DNA of 13,272 nucleotides, taken from the NCBI GenBank assembly GCA_002415845.1, contig DIAR01000053.1, forward strand, positions 1-13,272, written 5' to 3'. The position numbers and the translations under genes were made by a program. This document shows, piece by piece, positions 4,981-11,754 of the stretch. The stretch comes from Candidatus Woesebacteria bacterium UBA5073 (lineage in GTDB: Bacteria; Patescibacteriota; Microgenomatia; UBA8517). The notes beneath the pieces are model-generated. The model saw only the letters and a list, made by a program, of their open reading frames with translations. It searched no databases and was not told the origin of the DNA. Each line of letters starts with the position of its first letter. Position 1 is the stretch's first letter.

Positions 4981-6255
4981 TTATTTTATAAGTTTTTCAA
5001 ACTGTTTGACACCCGCAAAAGGTCCGATAAGAGAAAAATTGAGCCTTTGGGGAGTAAAGAGTTCCTTGGCCAAAGCATAGACTTCCTCAACCTTAACCGC
5101 ATCCACCTTTTTGTAAACTTCTTCCGGAGAGTTAATATAGCCTTTAAGAAGTTCCTGTTCGGCAAAGAAGTTGCCGGCGTCCCTGGTATCTTCCAGACTT
5201 AAAGCCAGTGCCCCTTTGAGCATTTCTTTGGCTTTGGTAAATTCCTTTTGGTCAATCGGTTTGGCCTTTGAAGCTAAAGCATAATATTCGTTTAAGGTTA
5301 CTTTTACGGCTTCTTCAACCTTTTTGGGATCCACTCCTTCATAGGTTGCCAAGTAGCCCGTATCAAAAGTGGCGTCGGGTGCCGTCTTAACGGCATAGGC
5401 CAGTCCCCTTCGCTCACGAACTTCGGTAAAGAGTCTGGAACTCATACCGTAGCCCAAGACCGAGGCCAAAACGGATTCAACATATCTTTGTTCATTGGTT
5501 CGCTCCAGAGCCCTGAAGCCAATCATTAAATGGGCCTGTTCGTTCTTTTTGTTCTTGACGCTAATCTGGGGTTTGTCCTGGACCACCTTAAATTTCTCAA
5601 AAGTCGATTTGTCTTTTTTGTCGTTTAATCCCGAAAAGTATTTCTCGGCCAGTTTCAGAACTTCGCTTTCACTAACTCCACCAGCCACCGAAACCAGCAT
5701 ATTATCTGTGTAATAATGTGATTTTCTATATAAATCAAAATCACTTCTCTTAATGGATCTGACCGTTTTTTCCGATCCCCCGATATCCCAAGCCAGAGGG
5801 TTTCCTTTGTAAACCGTGCTTTCGAATTCGTCAAAGATCTTAATCATCGGTGTATCCTCATACATCGACAGTTCCTGACAAATAACCCCCTTCTCTCTTT
5901 CTATCTCCCGCTCATCCATTAAGGGGTTAATGATCATATCGGAAAGGATATCAAAGGCTTTCTCGAGATTGTCTTTCCTGGCCTTAATGTAAAAATTGGT
6001 ACATTCCTTGCCGGTTCCGGCGTTAAATTCCCCTCCCATGGCATCAACGGCCACCGAAATTGCTTTGGCTGAGGGTCTTTTTTTGGAACCCTTAAAAACA
6101 ATGTGTTCCAGAAAATGGGAAATGCCGTTAACTCCGGCCGCTTCAAACCTGGAACCCGTTTTAATCCAGACGGTAACGGTAGCGGAATCCAGTGAAGGCA
6201 TGGGAACGGTCAGAATACGGAGATTATTGGAAAGTCTTTTTAGGGAATATTTCAT
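4981..6255 (-). CDS. M16 family zinc metalloprotease (processing-peptidase-like)
   Basis: M16 peptidases degrade or process peptides in a closed chamber using an inverted zinc motif. The 424 aa protein has the two-lobe half-size architecture of bacterial processing-peptidase homologues. HFLEH at residues 47-51 is the HXXEH motif (His47 and His51 bind zinc, Glu50 is catalytic), and Glu128 in GVICQE follows after exactly 76 residues, matching the HXXEH-X76-E rule. GGEFNAGTGKECTNFY (74-89) is the conserved substrate-binding strand. The C-terminal lobe contains RLFTEVRERRGLAYAV, the usual R/Y motif of this family. It is co-directional with ndk five bases downstream. The ATG at 6255 lacks a Shine-Dalgarno and lies close to an extended -10, suggesting a leaderless or very short leader. 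Confidence 0.95.
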   Translation of the reverse strand: MKYSLKRLSNNLRILTVPMPSLDSATVTVWIKTGSRFEAAGVNGISHFLEHIVFKGSKKRPSAKAISVAVDAMGGEFNAGTGKECTNFYIKARKDNLEKAFDILSDMIINPLMDEREIEREKGVICQELSMYEDTPMIKIFDEFESTVYKGNPLAWDIGGSEKTVRSIKRSDFDLYRKSHYYTDNMLVSVAGGVSESEVLKLAEKYFSGLNDKKDKSTFEKFKVVQDKPQISVKNKKNEQAHLMIGFRALERTNEQRYVESVLASVLGYGMSSRLFTEVRERRGLAYAVKTAPDATFDTGYLATYEGVDPKKVEEAVKVTLNEYYALASKAKPIDQKEFTKAKEMLKGALALSLEDTRDAGNFFAEQELLKGYINSPEEVYKKVDAVKVEEVYALAKELFTPQRLNFSLIGPFAGVKQFEKLIK

Positions 6256-6269
6256 TTTTGAATTTGTTA

Positions 6270-6278
6270 ATTTTAACA
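6270..6278 (-). promoter_or_regulatory. Extended -10 promoter of the M16-ndk operon
   Basis: TGTTAAAAT on the minus strand lies 14 bases before the ATG at 6255; predicted start near 6263 leaves about 8 nt of leader. It also sits within a short palindrome, GTTAA-AA-TTAAC. No -35 is seen; the hairpin at 6291-6342 insulates it from upstream transcription. Confidence 0.45.
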
Positions 6279-6541
6279 GAAAAAATAGATCTGTGCAGCC
6301 GAAGGAATTAGTTTTAAGGTAAAACTCCTTTGGGCTGCACAGAGATTGCGGGTTTTTTTATCGATCCATGTCAAGAAGGCTGTCGATTCAAAGGAATCGT
6401 GAACCAGATAATATTTCCCTCCAGCCACACACACCTGAGTTACAAAATCACCAGGAGAGCCGGCAATAACATTTTTCCGATGCTTTGGGTAGCTTCCCAT
6501 TTGGCTACGTTTTTTTTAATGTCACCTTCACTAATTCCCAT
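6273..6541 (-). pseudogene. Possible small or frameshifted minus-strand gene
   Basis: An ATG at 6541 has a strong GGAGG Shine-Dalgarno (6547-6551) five bases upstream. It opens a 33 aa frame (6440-6541) with a charged first half (GISEGDIKKNVAKWE) and a hydrophobic end (MLLPALLVIL). A minus-one shift at the AAAAA run near 6472 would instead join residue 23 to another open frame that continues NVIAGSPGDFVTQVCVAGG and runs to 6273, giving about 89 aa. That frame's end passes through the strong hairpin at 6291-6342, unusual for a live gene. I do not recognise either version. It may be a real 33 aa peptide, a decayed gene, or coincidence. Confidence 0.3.
6291..6342. terminator. Long bidirectional terminator hairpin
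   Basis: CTGTGCAGCC (6291-6300) pairs perfectly with GGCTGCACAG (6333-6342); inside, AAGGA/TCCTT and AGTTTT/AAAACT extend the stem to a five-base loop. T-runs lie on both sides: 6353-6359 on the plus strand and the complement of 6280-6285 on the minus strand. The minus side is closer and stronger, so it should stop leftward transcription before the M16 gene. Confidence 0.65.
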
Positions 6542-6672
6542 TTCATCCTCCAATCATTGGTTTTAGATTCTTTTAAATGTTTAAAAAACAATTTTAACCC
6601 GCAATTTGTAAAAGAACTGCCCTTTTTAATAGGCACGGGCATTATATGCTCCAAGGTGGCTTTAAATCAAAT
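6343..6672. other. Intergenic stretch without a secure gene
   Basis: Apart from the possible minus-strand small ORF (from 6541) I see no coding frame I can support here. The sequence is AT-rich towards 6540-6670, with a weak TGCCC/GGGCA hairpin around 6618-6646. Plus-strand frames in the interval are short and lack Shine-Dalgarno signals. Confidence 0.4.
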
Positions 6673-6702
6673 TTGCCTTTTGACCCTAAATAAGCCTATA
6701 AT
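6673..6702 (+). promoter_or_regulatory. Promoter of the tandem IDNW gene pair
   Basis: TTGCCT (6673-6678) and consensus TATAAT (6697-6702) are separated by 18 bases. Predicted start near 6709 gives a 40-nt leader ending in an AGGAG Shine-Dalgarno before the ATG at 6749. Confidence 0.6.
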
Positions 6703-6748
6703 CCTTCCTGTACCTTAACTTAACCTTATTTCAGAGAGAGGAGAAAAC

Positions 6749-7216
6749 ATGCTTACCGAGACGGAATGGATCTTATTGATCGTCGTTGGCTTTTTTTGTG
6801 CTTTTGTTTACCTGGCCTTGTACCTGCTGCCTTTTTTCAAGACAAGATACGGGAAAAAATCAAGGATCAGGCTTAACTTCCGGCCGGACGGCCCGCTTTA
6901 TCTGATCGACAATTGGTCTTTAACCGGACTGGGTAAAGATACCCTGATACCGATGAAGATAAAACCAATCCGAATTGACAAAGAGGGTAAAATCATCGGC
7001 CTCTTGATCATCCAGATCCCGAAAGGCTTTGTCATTGAAAAATTTAGGTTTAAGAAAGATTCAATGGATCCTGACGGGGACGGTTTTTCAATGTTCCTTT
7101 CCTTTAGAACCCCAACCGGGATCAAGGGCGAGCAGCGTTGGCATCCGGATTTACGACCAACCATTTATGATAACGGTCCCGTATATATCTTGGGACGGTC
7201 GGTTGCCAAATTATAA
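6749..7216 (+). CDS. Membrane-anchored IDNW protein A (155 aa), first of tandem paralogs
   Basis: The family is not recognised. One N-terminal membrane helix (about residues 8-30) is followed by a basic stretch (KTRYGKKSR, 31-39) and a beta-rich domain of about 110 residues. By the positive-inside rule the basic flank puts that domain in the cytoplasm, which is inference. Landmarks are FRPDG (44-48), IDNW (53-56), IPMKIKPIRID (67-77), IIQIPKGF (87-94), DPDGDGF (107-113, resembling a Ca-binding Asp loop) and FRTPTG (119-124). The same landmarks recur in the next gene in the same order, so the two are clearly paralogous. The ATG at 6749 follows an AGGAG Shine-Dalgarno at six bases. Confidence 0.82.
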   Translation: MLTETEWILLIVVGFFCAFVYLALYLLPFFKTRYGKKSRIRLNFRPDGPLYLIDNWSLTGLGKDTLIPMKIKPIRIDKEGKIIGLLIIQIPKGFVIEKFRFKKDSMDPDGDGFSMFLSFRTPTGIKGEQRWHPDLRPTIYDNGPVYILGRSVAKL

Positions 7217-7230
7217 AAAGGAGGTTCAAA

Positions 7231-7779
7231 ATGAACATTTTTGTGATTAGCATTGCCGTTGGTCTTTTGATACTCGTCGTTTATATTATAATATCGATGA
7301 GTAGCGCGCAATATTTTGCCCGCAAAAGAATCACGACCAAGAAAAAAGAGATCAAGGCAATCAGCCCAAAAAGGCAGGCAATTCTGCAGTATTTCAACTT
7401 TGACGGGAAAACGCCTTACGAGATTGACAACTGGGAACAGATTTATATCACCAGCAACCGAAGGCCTCCCCTGCCGATGCAGATCATCCCAACCGGTATT
7501 GACGACCAGGACCATGTTCTCGGAACACTGCGTATTCTTTGTCCGTACGGCTACCATACGAAGATTCTTTATTTTGAACAGGATACGATCCTTTCGCATT
7601 TCAACCGCGAGAGCTTTTGTATCAAGTTCAAATTTCGTAGCCCCAAGGGCAGATGGAATGAACAGGGTTGGCTGGGCATAAAAGGCAGACCGAAGGTCGA
7701 CAAGTTCCCGATCTGTATAACCGATTACGTCTTTGTCGCAACTGCAGCCGGCAATATCCCTCCCGTCCCTATCGTTTAA
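7231..7779 (+). CDS. Membrane-anchored IDNW protein B (182 aa), second of tandem paralogs
   Basis: The family is not recognised. The N-terminal helix (about residues 2-23) is followed by a longer basic linker (RKRITTKKKEIK, 31-42) and the same beta-rich domain as its neighbour: FNFDG (55-59), IDNW (65-68), LPMQIIPTGID (81-91), GTLRILCPYGY (98-108), FKFRSPKG (133-140) and a GW...GRP stretch. IDNW-to-FR spacing is 70 residues here and 66 in the first copy. The DPDGDG loop of copy A is absent. The ATG at 7231 has a perfect AAGGAGG Shine-Dalgarno and lies 14 bases after the first gene, so the two are co-translated from one mRNA. A partner or heterodimer relationship is likely but unproven. Confidence 0.82.
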   Translation: MNIFVISIAVGLLILVVYIIISMSSAQYFARKRITTKKKEIKAISPKRQAILQYFNFDGKTPYEIDNWEQIYITSNRRPPLPMQIIPTGIDDQDHVLGTLRILCPYGYHTKILYFEQDTILSHFNRESFCIKFKFRSPKGRWNEQGWLGIKGRPKVDKFPICITDYVFVATAAGNIPPVPIV

Positions 7780-7781
7780 GT

Positions 7782-7849
7782 TTTGGTTCACCAAATGAGC
7801 GCAAGTATTGCTTTCCCCCAAGGAAAACAAGAAAGCGCTCTATTTTTTT
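7782..7849 (+). terminator. Double-hairpin terminator after the IDNW pair
   Basis: A first hairpin TTTGGT-TC-ACCAAA (7782-7795) is followed by an outer GAGCGC/GCGCTC stem (7797-7802 with 7835-7840) enclosing TTTCC/GGAAA (7812-7816 with 7822-7826). A TTTTTTT run (7843-7849) follows immediately, so this is a strong plus-strand terminator. It also separates the pair from convergent argS, whose stop is at 7853. Confidence 0.75.
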
Positions 7850-7852
7850 GTC

Positions 7853-9496
7853 TTACATCTTCTCCGGAGCTTCAATTCCCAACAGATTTAAACCTTCTTT
7901 TAAGATTTTGCCGACAGATTTGGTCATTTTAAGCCTCAGAACTTCATTCTCTCCCCCGATTATTTTGTGTTGGTTATAGAAGTTGTTGAATTTCTGTGAC
8001 AGTTCAAAAAGATAATTGGCAACCATATTGGGAGCGAAGCTTTCGGCAGCCTGGGCAACAACACCCGGAAACCTGACCAAATACCTTAAAACCGACAATT
8101 CCTCTTCATTTAATTCGGCTTTATTTTCATTCCTAACCGAATTGGCCTTGGCCAATAAACTGTTGGTTCTGGCAAAGGTATATTGAATGTAAGGAGCCGA
8201 ATTGCCCTCCAGGGAAACCGATTCTTTTAAGTCAAAAGAGATTTCCTGGGTGGTTCCGACTTTAAGGAAGGAGTACTTAACGGCTCCCGTTCCTATTTTC
8301 TCTGCCGTTTCTTCTTCTGTCTTGAAAGCTTTAATGATTTCCTTCTTGGCTTCATCCAACAACCACTCGCCCAAAACGACATTGCCCGATCGGGAAGACA
8401 TTTTACCTTCTTTTAAGGAAACCCAACCGTAAACGAGGTGCTTTTCTTTGCCCTTTGTTTCCGGGAATATTTCTTCCAGGGCCTTAAAAACAACCTGAAA
8501 GTAGCCCGATTGTTCCGATGAAACAACATGGATGATCTTGTCGGGTTTATATTCATCAAATTGAAGCCTCCCCAACCCCAAATCTTTGGCTTCATAAGTC
8601 GGAACTCCTTTAGAGGTAACAAACACCCTGTTATGAAGACTGCATTTCTCCCCCGGAAAAATAACCGCCCCCTCGCTTCTTACCAGAATCTTGTCTTTTA
8701 AAGCCTTTTCGGCAATTACCAGACCGTTGGCATAGGTTTCACTTTCAAAATAAAAGCGGTCGAACTTGGTATTTACTCTTTGATAGATCTTGTCAAAATA
8801 CTCAAGGCTCCACTTCCTTGTAGTTTGATATACTTTGTATAACTCTTTATCGCTCTTGTCATAGATTTTCTTATTAATCTTTTCTATCTCTTCTTTTGCC
8901 TTTTTGTCCTCTTCATAAGCTTTATGCCCTGCACTGTAGGCTTTCCCCAAAAAAGCCACTCTTTCATCAATCTCTCCCGGATCCTTAAAACCTAAGCTTT
9001 GTATTCCATACAGAGCCTTGGCGATATGTAGGCCTACATCTCCCTGATAATTAACTCTCACGACTTTGGCTCCGGTTGATTCCAGAAGCCGGCATACGGC
9101 TTCTCCTGTCGTGATATTTCGTAAATGACCGATATGGAACAGTTTGTGCGTATTTGGGTGGGCAAACTCAACCATAATGGTCTTACCTTTATTGGTATTT
9201 CCCTTCAAATAGCCTTCTTTCAAAGAATCGCTCAGGTTCCGGAGCAGATAATCCTTTTTAAGGTAAAAATTGATAAAGCCCGGCCCGGCAATCTCCATTT
9301 TGGTAAAAATGCCTTCCAATTCCTTGTCTTTTTCAAGCTTTTCCACCAACTTTTCGGCAAAAGCTCTGGGATTATCCTGTTTTAAAGCAATGTTGGTCGT
9401 GTAGTCACCAAAACGTTCATCCTCCGGGTATTCAAGCTTAACTTCTTTTAAATTGCCGGCTTTTTGAATCGTTTTTATAAGGTAATCTTCAAACAT
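7853..9496 (-). CDS. argS: Arginyl-tRNA synthetase
   Basis: ArgRS charges tRNA-Arg with arginine using ATP (class I synthetase). The 547 aa protein carries the N-terminal tRNA D-loop-binding domain (about 1-85, ending GPGFINF at 71-77) and the HIGH signature at 121-124 in HKLFHIGHLRN. NYQGDVGLHI (149-158) and the YEAKDLGLGR stretch (301-310) belong to the Rossmann core, KMSSR (365-369) is the KMSKS-type loop, and a C-terminal DALR anticodon domain begins near YIQYTFART (436-444). Length and motif order are normal. It is transcribed alone, convergent with the IDNW pair. The ATG at 9496 lies only 8 bases from an extended -10 (9505-9513), so its mRNA is probably leaderless. Confidence 0.97.
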   Translation of the reverse strand: MFEDYLIKTIQKAGNLKEVKLEYPEDERFGDYTTNIALKQDNPRAFAEKLVEKLEKDKELEGIFTKMEIAGPGFINFYLKKDYLLRNLSDSLKEGYLKGNTNKGKTIMVEFAHPNTHKLFHIGHLRNITTGEAVCRLLESTGAKVVRVNYQGDVGLHIAKALYGIQSLGFKDPGEIDERVAFLGKAYSAGHKAYEEDKKAKEEIEKINKKIYDKSDKELYKVYQTTRKWSLEYFDKIYQRVNTKFDRFYFESETYANGLVIAEKALKDKILVRSEGAVIFPGEKCSLHNRVFVTSKGVPTYEAKDLGLGRLQFDEYKPDKIIHVVSSEQSGYFQVVFKALEEIFPETKGKEKHLVYGWVSLKEGKMSSRSGNVVLGEWLLDEAKKEIIKAFKTEEETAEKIGTGAVKYSFLKVGTTQEISFDLKESVSLEGNSAPYIQYTFARTNSLLAKANSVRNENKAELNEEELSVLRYLVRFPGVVAQAAESFAPNMVANYLFELSQKFNNFYNQHKIIGGENEVLRLKMTKSVGKILKEGLNLLGIEAPEKM

Positions 9497-9504
9497 TATT
9501 CCAT

Positions 9505-9513
9505 TCTATACCA
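9505..9513 (-). promoter_or_regulatory. Extended -10 promoter of argS, leaderless-type
   Basis: TGGTATAGA on the minus strand is an extended -10. The ATG at 9496 begins eight bases after the hexamer, so the transcript would start at or 1-2 nt before the start codon. The -35 region is weak. Confidence 0.5.
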
Positions 9514-9521
9514 TAATCTTC

Positions 9522-9550
9522 TTGACTTAAAAAGAGTTTCGGGGTATCAA
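9522..9550 (+). promoter_or_regulatory. Candidate promoter of the 77 aa gene
   Basis: TTGACT (9522-9527) and TATCAA (9545-9550) are separated by exactly 17 bases. The predicted start at about 9557 is three bases before the ATG at 9560. It is back-to-back with the argS promoter. Confidence 0.4.
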
Positions 9551-9559
9551 TTCAAGGAT

Positions 9560-9793
9560 ATGCACAAAGATAAAGAACCTATTGCTGTCTGGCCTTCCTT
9601 TGAAGAAATGTTGGCTAGAATCGTTAATTCCAGAAAACCATCCTCTTTAGCAATTGCCGTTAATAACCCCAACATCGCCGAGAATGAATACTCTAAAATT
9701 CACCAACTTATTGGAATCTTATCAAGAAATCCATTGCGTACAGAGAAACCCCCTGAAGTTTCTACACCCACCAAAAACGAAAGCGATCGCTAA
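9560..9793 (+). CDS. Small hydrophilic protein of unknown function (77 aa)
   Basis: The family is not recognised. The ATG at 9560 opens a 77 aa frame with no counterpart gene on the opposite strand over most of its length. It has WPSFEEMLARIV (residues 11-22), an Asn-rich VNNPNIAENEYSKIHQLIGIL helix-like segment and a Pro/Thr/Lys-rich tail ending NESDR. No membrane segment or signal is present. A TTGACT/TATCAA promoter lies just upstream and would give a nearly leaderless mRNA. Its TAA stop (9791-9793) overlaps the TAG stop of the convergent metallo-beta-lactamase gene (9790-9792) by two bases. The amino-acid mix looks like real coding sequence, but the gene rests on that and the promoter only. 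Confidence 0.5.
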   Translation: MHKDKEPIAVWPSFEEMLARIVNSRKPSSLAIAVNNPNIAENEYSKIHQLIGILSRNPLRTEKPPEVSTPTKNESDR

Positions 9794-10638
9794 TAAACCT
9801 GCCAGGTTTCTCCGTCGGTTTCAACCTTTATATCCCCTTCATTATCTGTCCTTAGGGTTTTGATATTGTATTTGTTTAAAAGATTTAGAATCTCCTGATG
9901 CGGGTGGCCATAGCTGTTTTTCCCGACCGAGATAACCGCCAGTTCAGGTTTGGCGGCCAAAAGCAGGTTTTCGGTCAAACCGACTTTCGAACCATGGTGA
10001 GGTATTTTGATATATTCAACGTCTTTAACCAGCCCCCTTTGAACCAGACTTTCTGCGGCCTCGGGACTTAAATCTCCCGTTAGGAGTGCATCGAAGTTAT
10101 TTAGCCTCAAGTTAACAACGATTGAATTGGCATTAACCGATTCTTCAGAACTGTTTGCCCCCAAAACATTCTCCCTTAACGGGTTGATGATATCTAAATA
10201 TATCATACCCAGTCGGATAGTCGTCCCTTCCTCCGGGTATATAACCTTCGTCTTGGTACCCCCCACCTCATTCTCTAGCACTTGATACTCGACTCCGCCA
10301 AGATTAGCTTCATTGACCAGAAAAGTATCGACCTGGTATCTTTTGAAAACTTCAATCAATCCCCTGAAGTGGTCGGTCTGGTTGTGGGTCAGAATTATGA
10401 GTTCAATTTCCCGATCATAGAAAGGCAAGTATTTGGCCAGGCAATCAAGAACCAAATTGTTGGGTCCGCCGTCAATCAGAATCTGTGTTTCCCCCATTAC
10501 CGCCAAAACGGCGTCTCCCTGTCCGACGTCGCAGGCAATTAGGTTTAATTGCCCTTTTTTTGTCTGGAAAAGGGTCAGGGCCGCCAAAACACCGATCAAC
10601 GCCAAAATTCCGGCTACCAAACGGGTCAGTTTCATCAT
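9790..10638 (-). CDS. ComEC-type metallo-beta-lactamase domain protein, separate polypeptide
   Basis: In most bacteria this domain is the C-terminus of ComEC, where it is thought to degrade the non-transported DNA strand; here it is a separate 282 aa protein. An N-terminal membrane helix (residues 4-24) anchors it. DVGQGDA (37-43) and ILIDGGP (53-59) open the fold, THNQTDH (84-90) is the HxHxDH-type metal motif with Gln at the third position, GDLS (188-191), IPHHGS (212-217) and GHPHQE (244-249) complete the site. ComEC homologues often carry Asp or Gln at that third position. The ATG at 10638 lies three bases after the comEC core stop, so the pair is co-translated. Which side of the membrane it faces depends on the anchor; outside is expected by analogy with ComEC. 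Confidence 0.93.
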   Translation of the reverse strand: MMKLTRLVAGILALIGVLAALTLFQTKKGQLNLIACDVGQGDAVLAVMGETQILIDGGPNNLVLDCLAKYLPFYDREIELIILTHNQTDHFRGLIEVFKRYQVDTFLVNEANLGGVEYQVLENEVGGTKTKVIYPEEGTTIRLGMIYLDIINPLRENVLGANSSEESVNANSIVVNLRLNNFDALLTGDLSPEAAESLVQRGLVKDVEYIKIPHHGSKVGLTENLLLAAKPELAVISVGKNSYGHPHQEILNLLNKYNIKTLRTDNEGDIKVETDGETWQVY

Positions 10639-10641
10639 TTG

Positions 10642-11754
10642 TTAACTAAATATCGATATTACGCCGTTAAAATAGAGACATAAAGGGTAAGCCAAATATA
10701 AAACAAGCTTACCGAAAAAGGGAACGACTACTCCAACCAGACCGCCAACCATGCCCAAAACGGTTATGTACGGTATCGTCCAGATAACCAAAGCATTAAT
10801 TAAAGGTGAAAGAGGATTAAATTGACCAAAAGTGACAAAAAGAATCGGCGCCACACCTATCTGAGCAGCCAAGGAGGTTGACAAACCCTCCCTTAAAACC
10901 CCTGGAACAAAATAAAGTCTTCTCTCGATCGGTTTTTGCCAAAGGATTAAAGCCGTGGTGGCCACAAAGGAAAGAATAAAACCTAAATCATTAAGCCATA
11001 CAGGCTTAATCAGAAGCATTATCAAAGCACTCATGACCAAGGAGCGGAAAGCAAGGCTTAAACGGCCGAAAAGTTGGGCAGTAAAGGCAATTGAGCCCAT
11101 GATGGCCGCCCTGATAATGGGGGCGTCAAGTCCGGACATGGCCGCATAAAGCCAGATTGCAGCCAAAGTCAGAACAATGGCCTTTCGCCGGTTAAGGAAA
11201 AGCAGAAGCAAACTCAAGATAAACGAGGCCACCAGGGAAACGTTCATGCCTGAAGCCACGACGACATGAGCTGTTCCCGTCTTTTTTAATTTTTCCCAAT
11301 ACTTAACCGGAATTGAGGCTTTTGACCCCAAAGTTACTCCGGCCACCAAACTGGCCGAAGGTTCCGGAAGGGTTTTTTGAAAAAAGACAATTATCTTTTC
11401 CCTGGTTTTAAAAAAGAAATTTCTTTTTTCCGAAAGACTGACAAGTTTTGCCCTTTTTAAAGTTTTGTTTTCGTAAAATCCGGAAACGGAAATCCTGTCA
11501 CCATAAAAAATTTCCGGATAAAGGGGTAAATAAAATTTGATGTTTTCCAAGACAAGACTTTGGGAAGTGTCATATCTTATCGGTTCTGATAAAACCTGTC
11601 CGGTTATTTTTACCTCTTCCCCATTTTCTATCCTTACTTTTGTTTGATAAAAGCGGAAAAGAATAATAAAAAAGATAAAAAACAACAACGATAACTGCCA
11701 GGTTTTTGACAAAGTATTTTTGTTAAACGGAAATCTTGTTTTTAATTTTTTCAA
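10642..11754 (-). CDS. comEC: ComEC/Rec2 competence channel core, without MBL domain
   Basis: ComEC forms the inner-membrane channel for single-stranded DNA during natural transformation. The 370 aa product has an N-terminal helix (about 19-36), an extracytoplasmic beta domain (DUF4131/OB-like, about 45-115 with ITGQVLSEPIR), then the Competence domain with LPEPSASLVAGVTLG (129-143), GTAHVVVASGMNVSLV (160-175) and about seven helices, including GLDAPIIRAAIMG. It lacks the C-terminal hydrolase, encoded by the next gene. The frame shown begins with TTG at 11754 and overlaps comEA by 32 bases; a TTG at 11712, ten bases after the comEA stop, is an equally possible start and would drop 14 residues. 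Neither has a clear Shine-Dalgarno. Confidence 0.93.
   Translation of the reverse strand: MKKLKTRFPFNKNTLSKTWQLSLLFFIFFIILFRFYQTKVRIENGEEVKITGQVLSEPIRYDTSQSLVLENIKFYLPLYPEIFYGDRISVSGFYENKTLKRAKLVSLSEKRNFFFKTREKIIVFFQKTLPEPSASLVAGVTLGSKASIPVKYWEKLKKTGTAHVVVASGMNVSLVASFILSLLLLFLNRRKAIVLTLAAIWLYAAMSGLDAPIIRAAIMGSIAFTAQLFGRLSLAFRSLVMSALIMLLIKPVWLNDLGFILSFVATTALILWQKPIERRLYFVPGVLREGLSTSLAAQIGVAPILFVTFGQFNPLSPLINALVIWTIPYITVLGMVGGLVGVVVPFFGKLVLYLAYPLCLYFNGVISIFS

Noticed and set aside
6489..6517. GTAGC/GCTAC hairpin plus eight Ts as a plus-strand terminator
   Set aside because: The stem is only 5 bp with a 10-base loop, no plus-strand gene precedes it, and the T-run is explained as Lys-Lys-Asn codons of the minus-strand small ORF.
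7165..7830. Open minus-strand frame of 221 codons opposite the IDNW protein B gene
   Set aside because: It lies antisense to a gene with an ideal Shine-Dalgarno, promoter and paralogous neighbour; it has no ribosome-binding site and an amino-acid mix typical of a shadow frame.
9782..9791. AGCGATCGCT palindrome as a cyanobacterial HIP1 element
   Set aside because: It is a single copy in the window and nothing else suggests a cyanobacterium.
10367..10387. HNQTDH motif as a sign of an inactive metallo-beta-lactamase
   Set aside because: ComEC-family hydrolases commonly have Asp or Gln at that position, and all the other metal motifs are intact.
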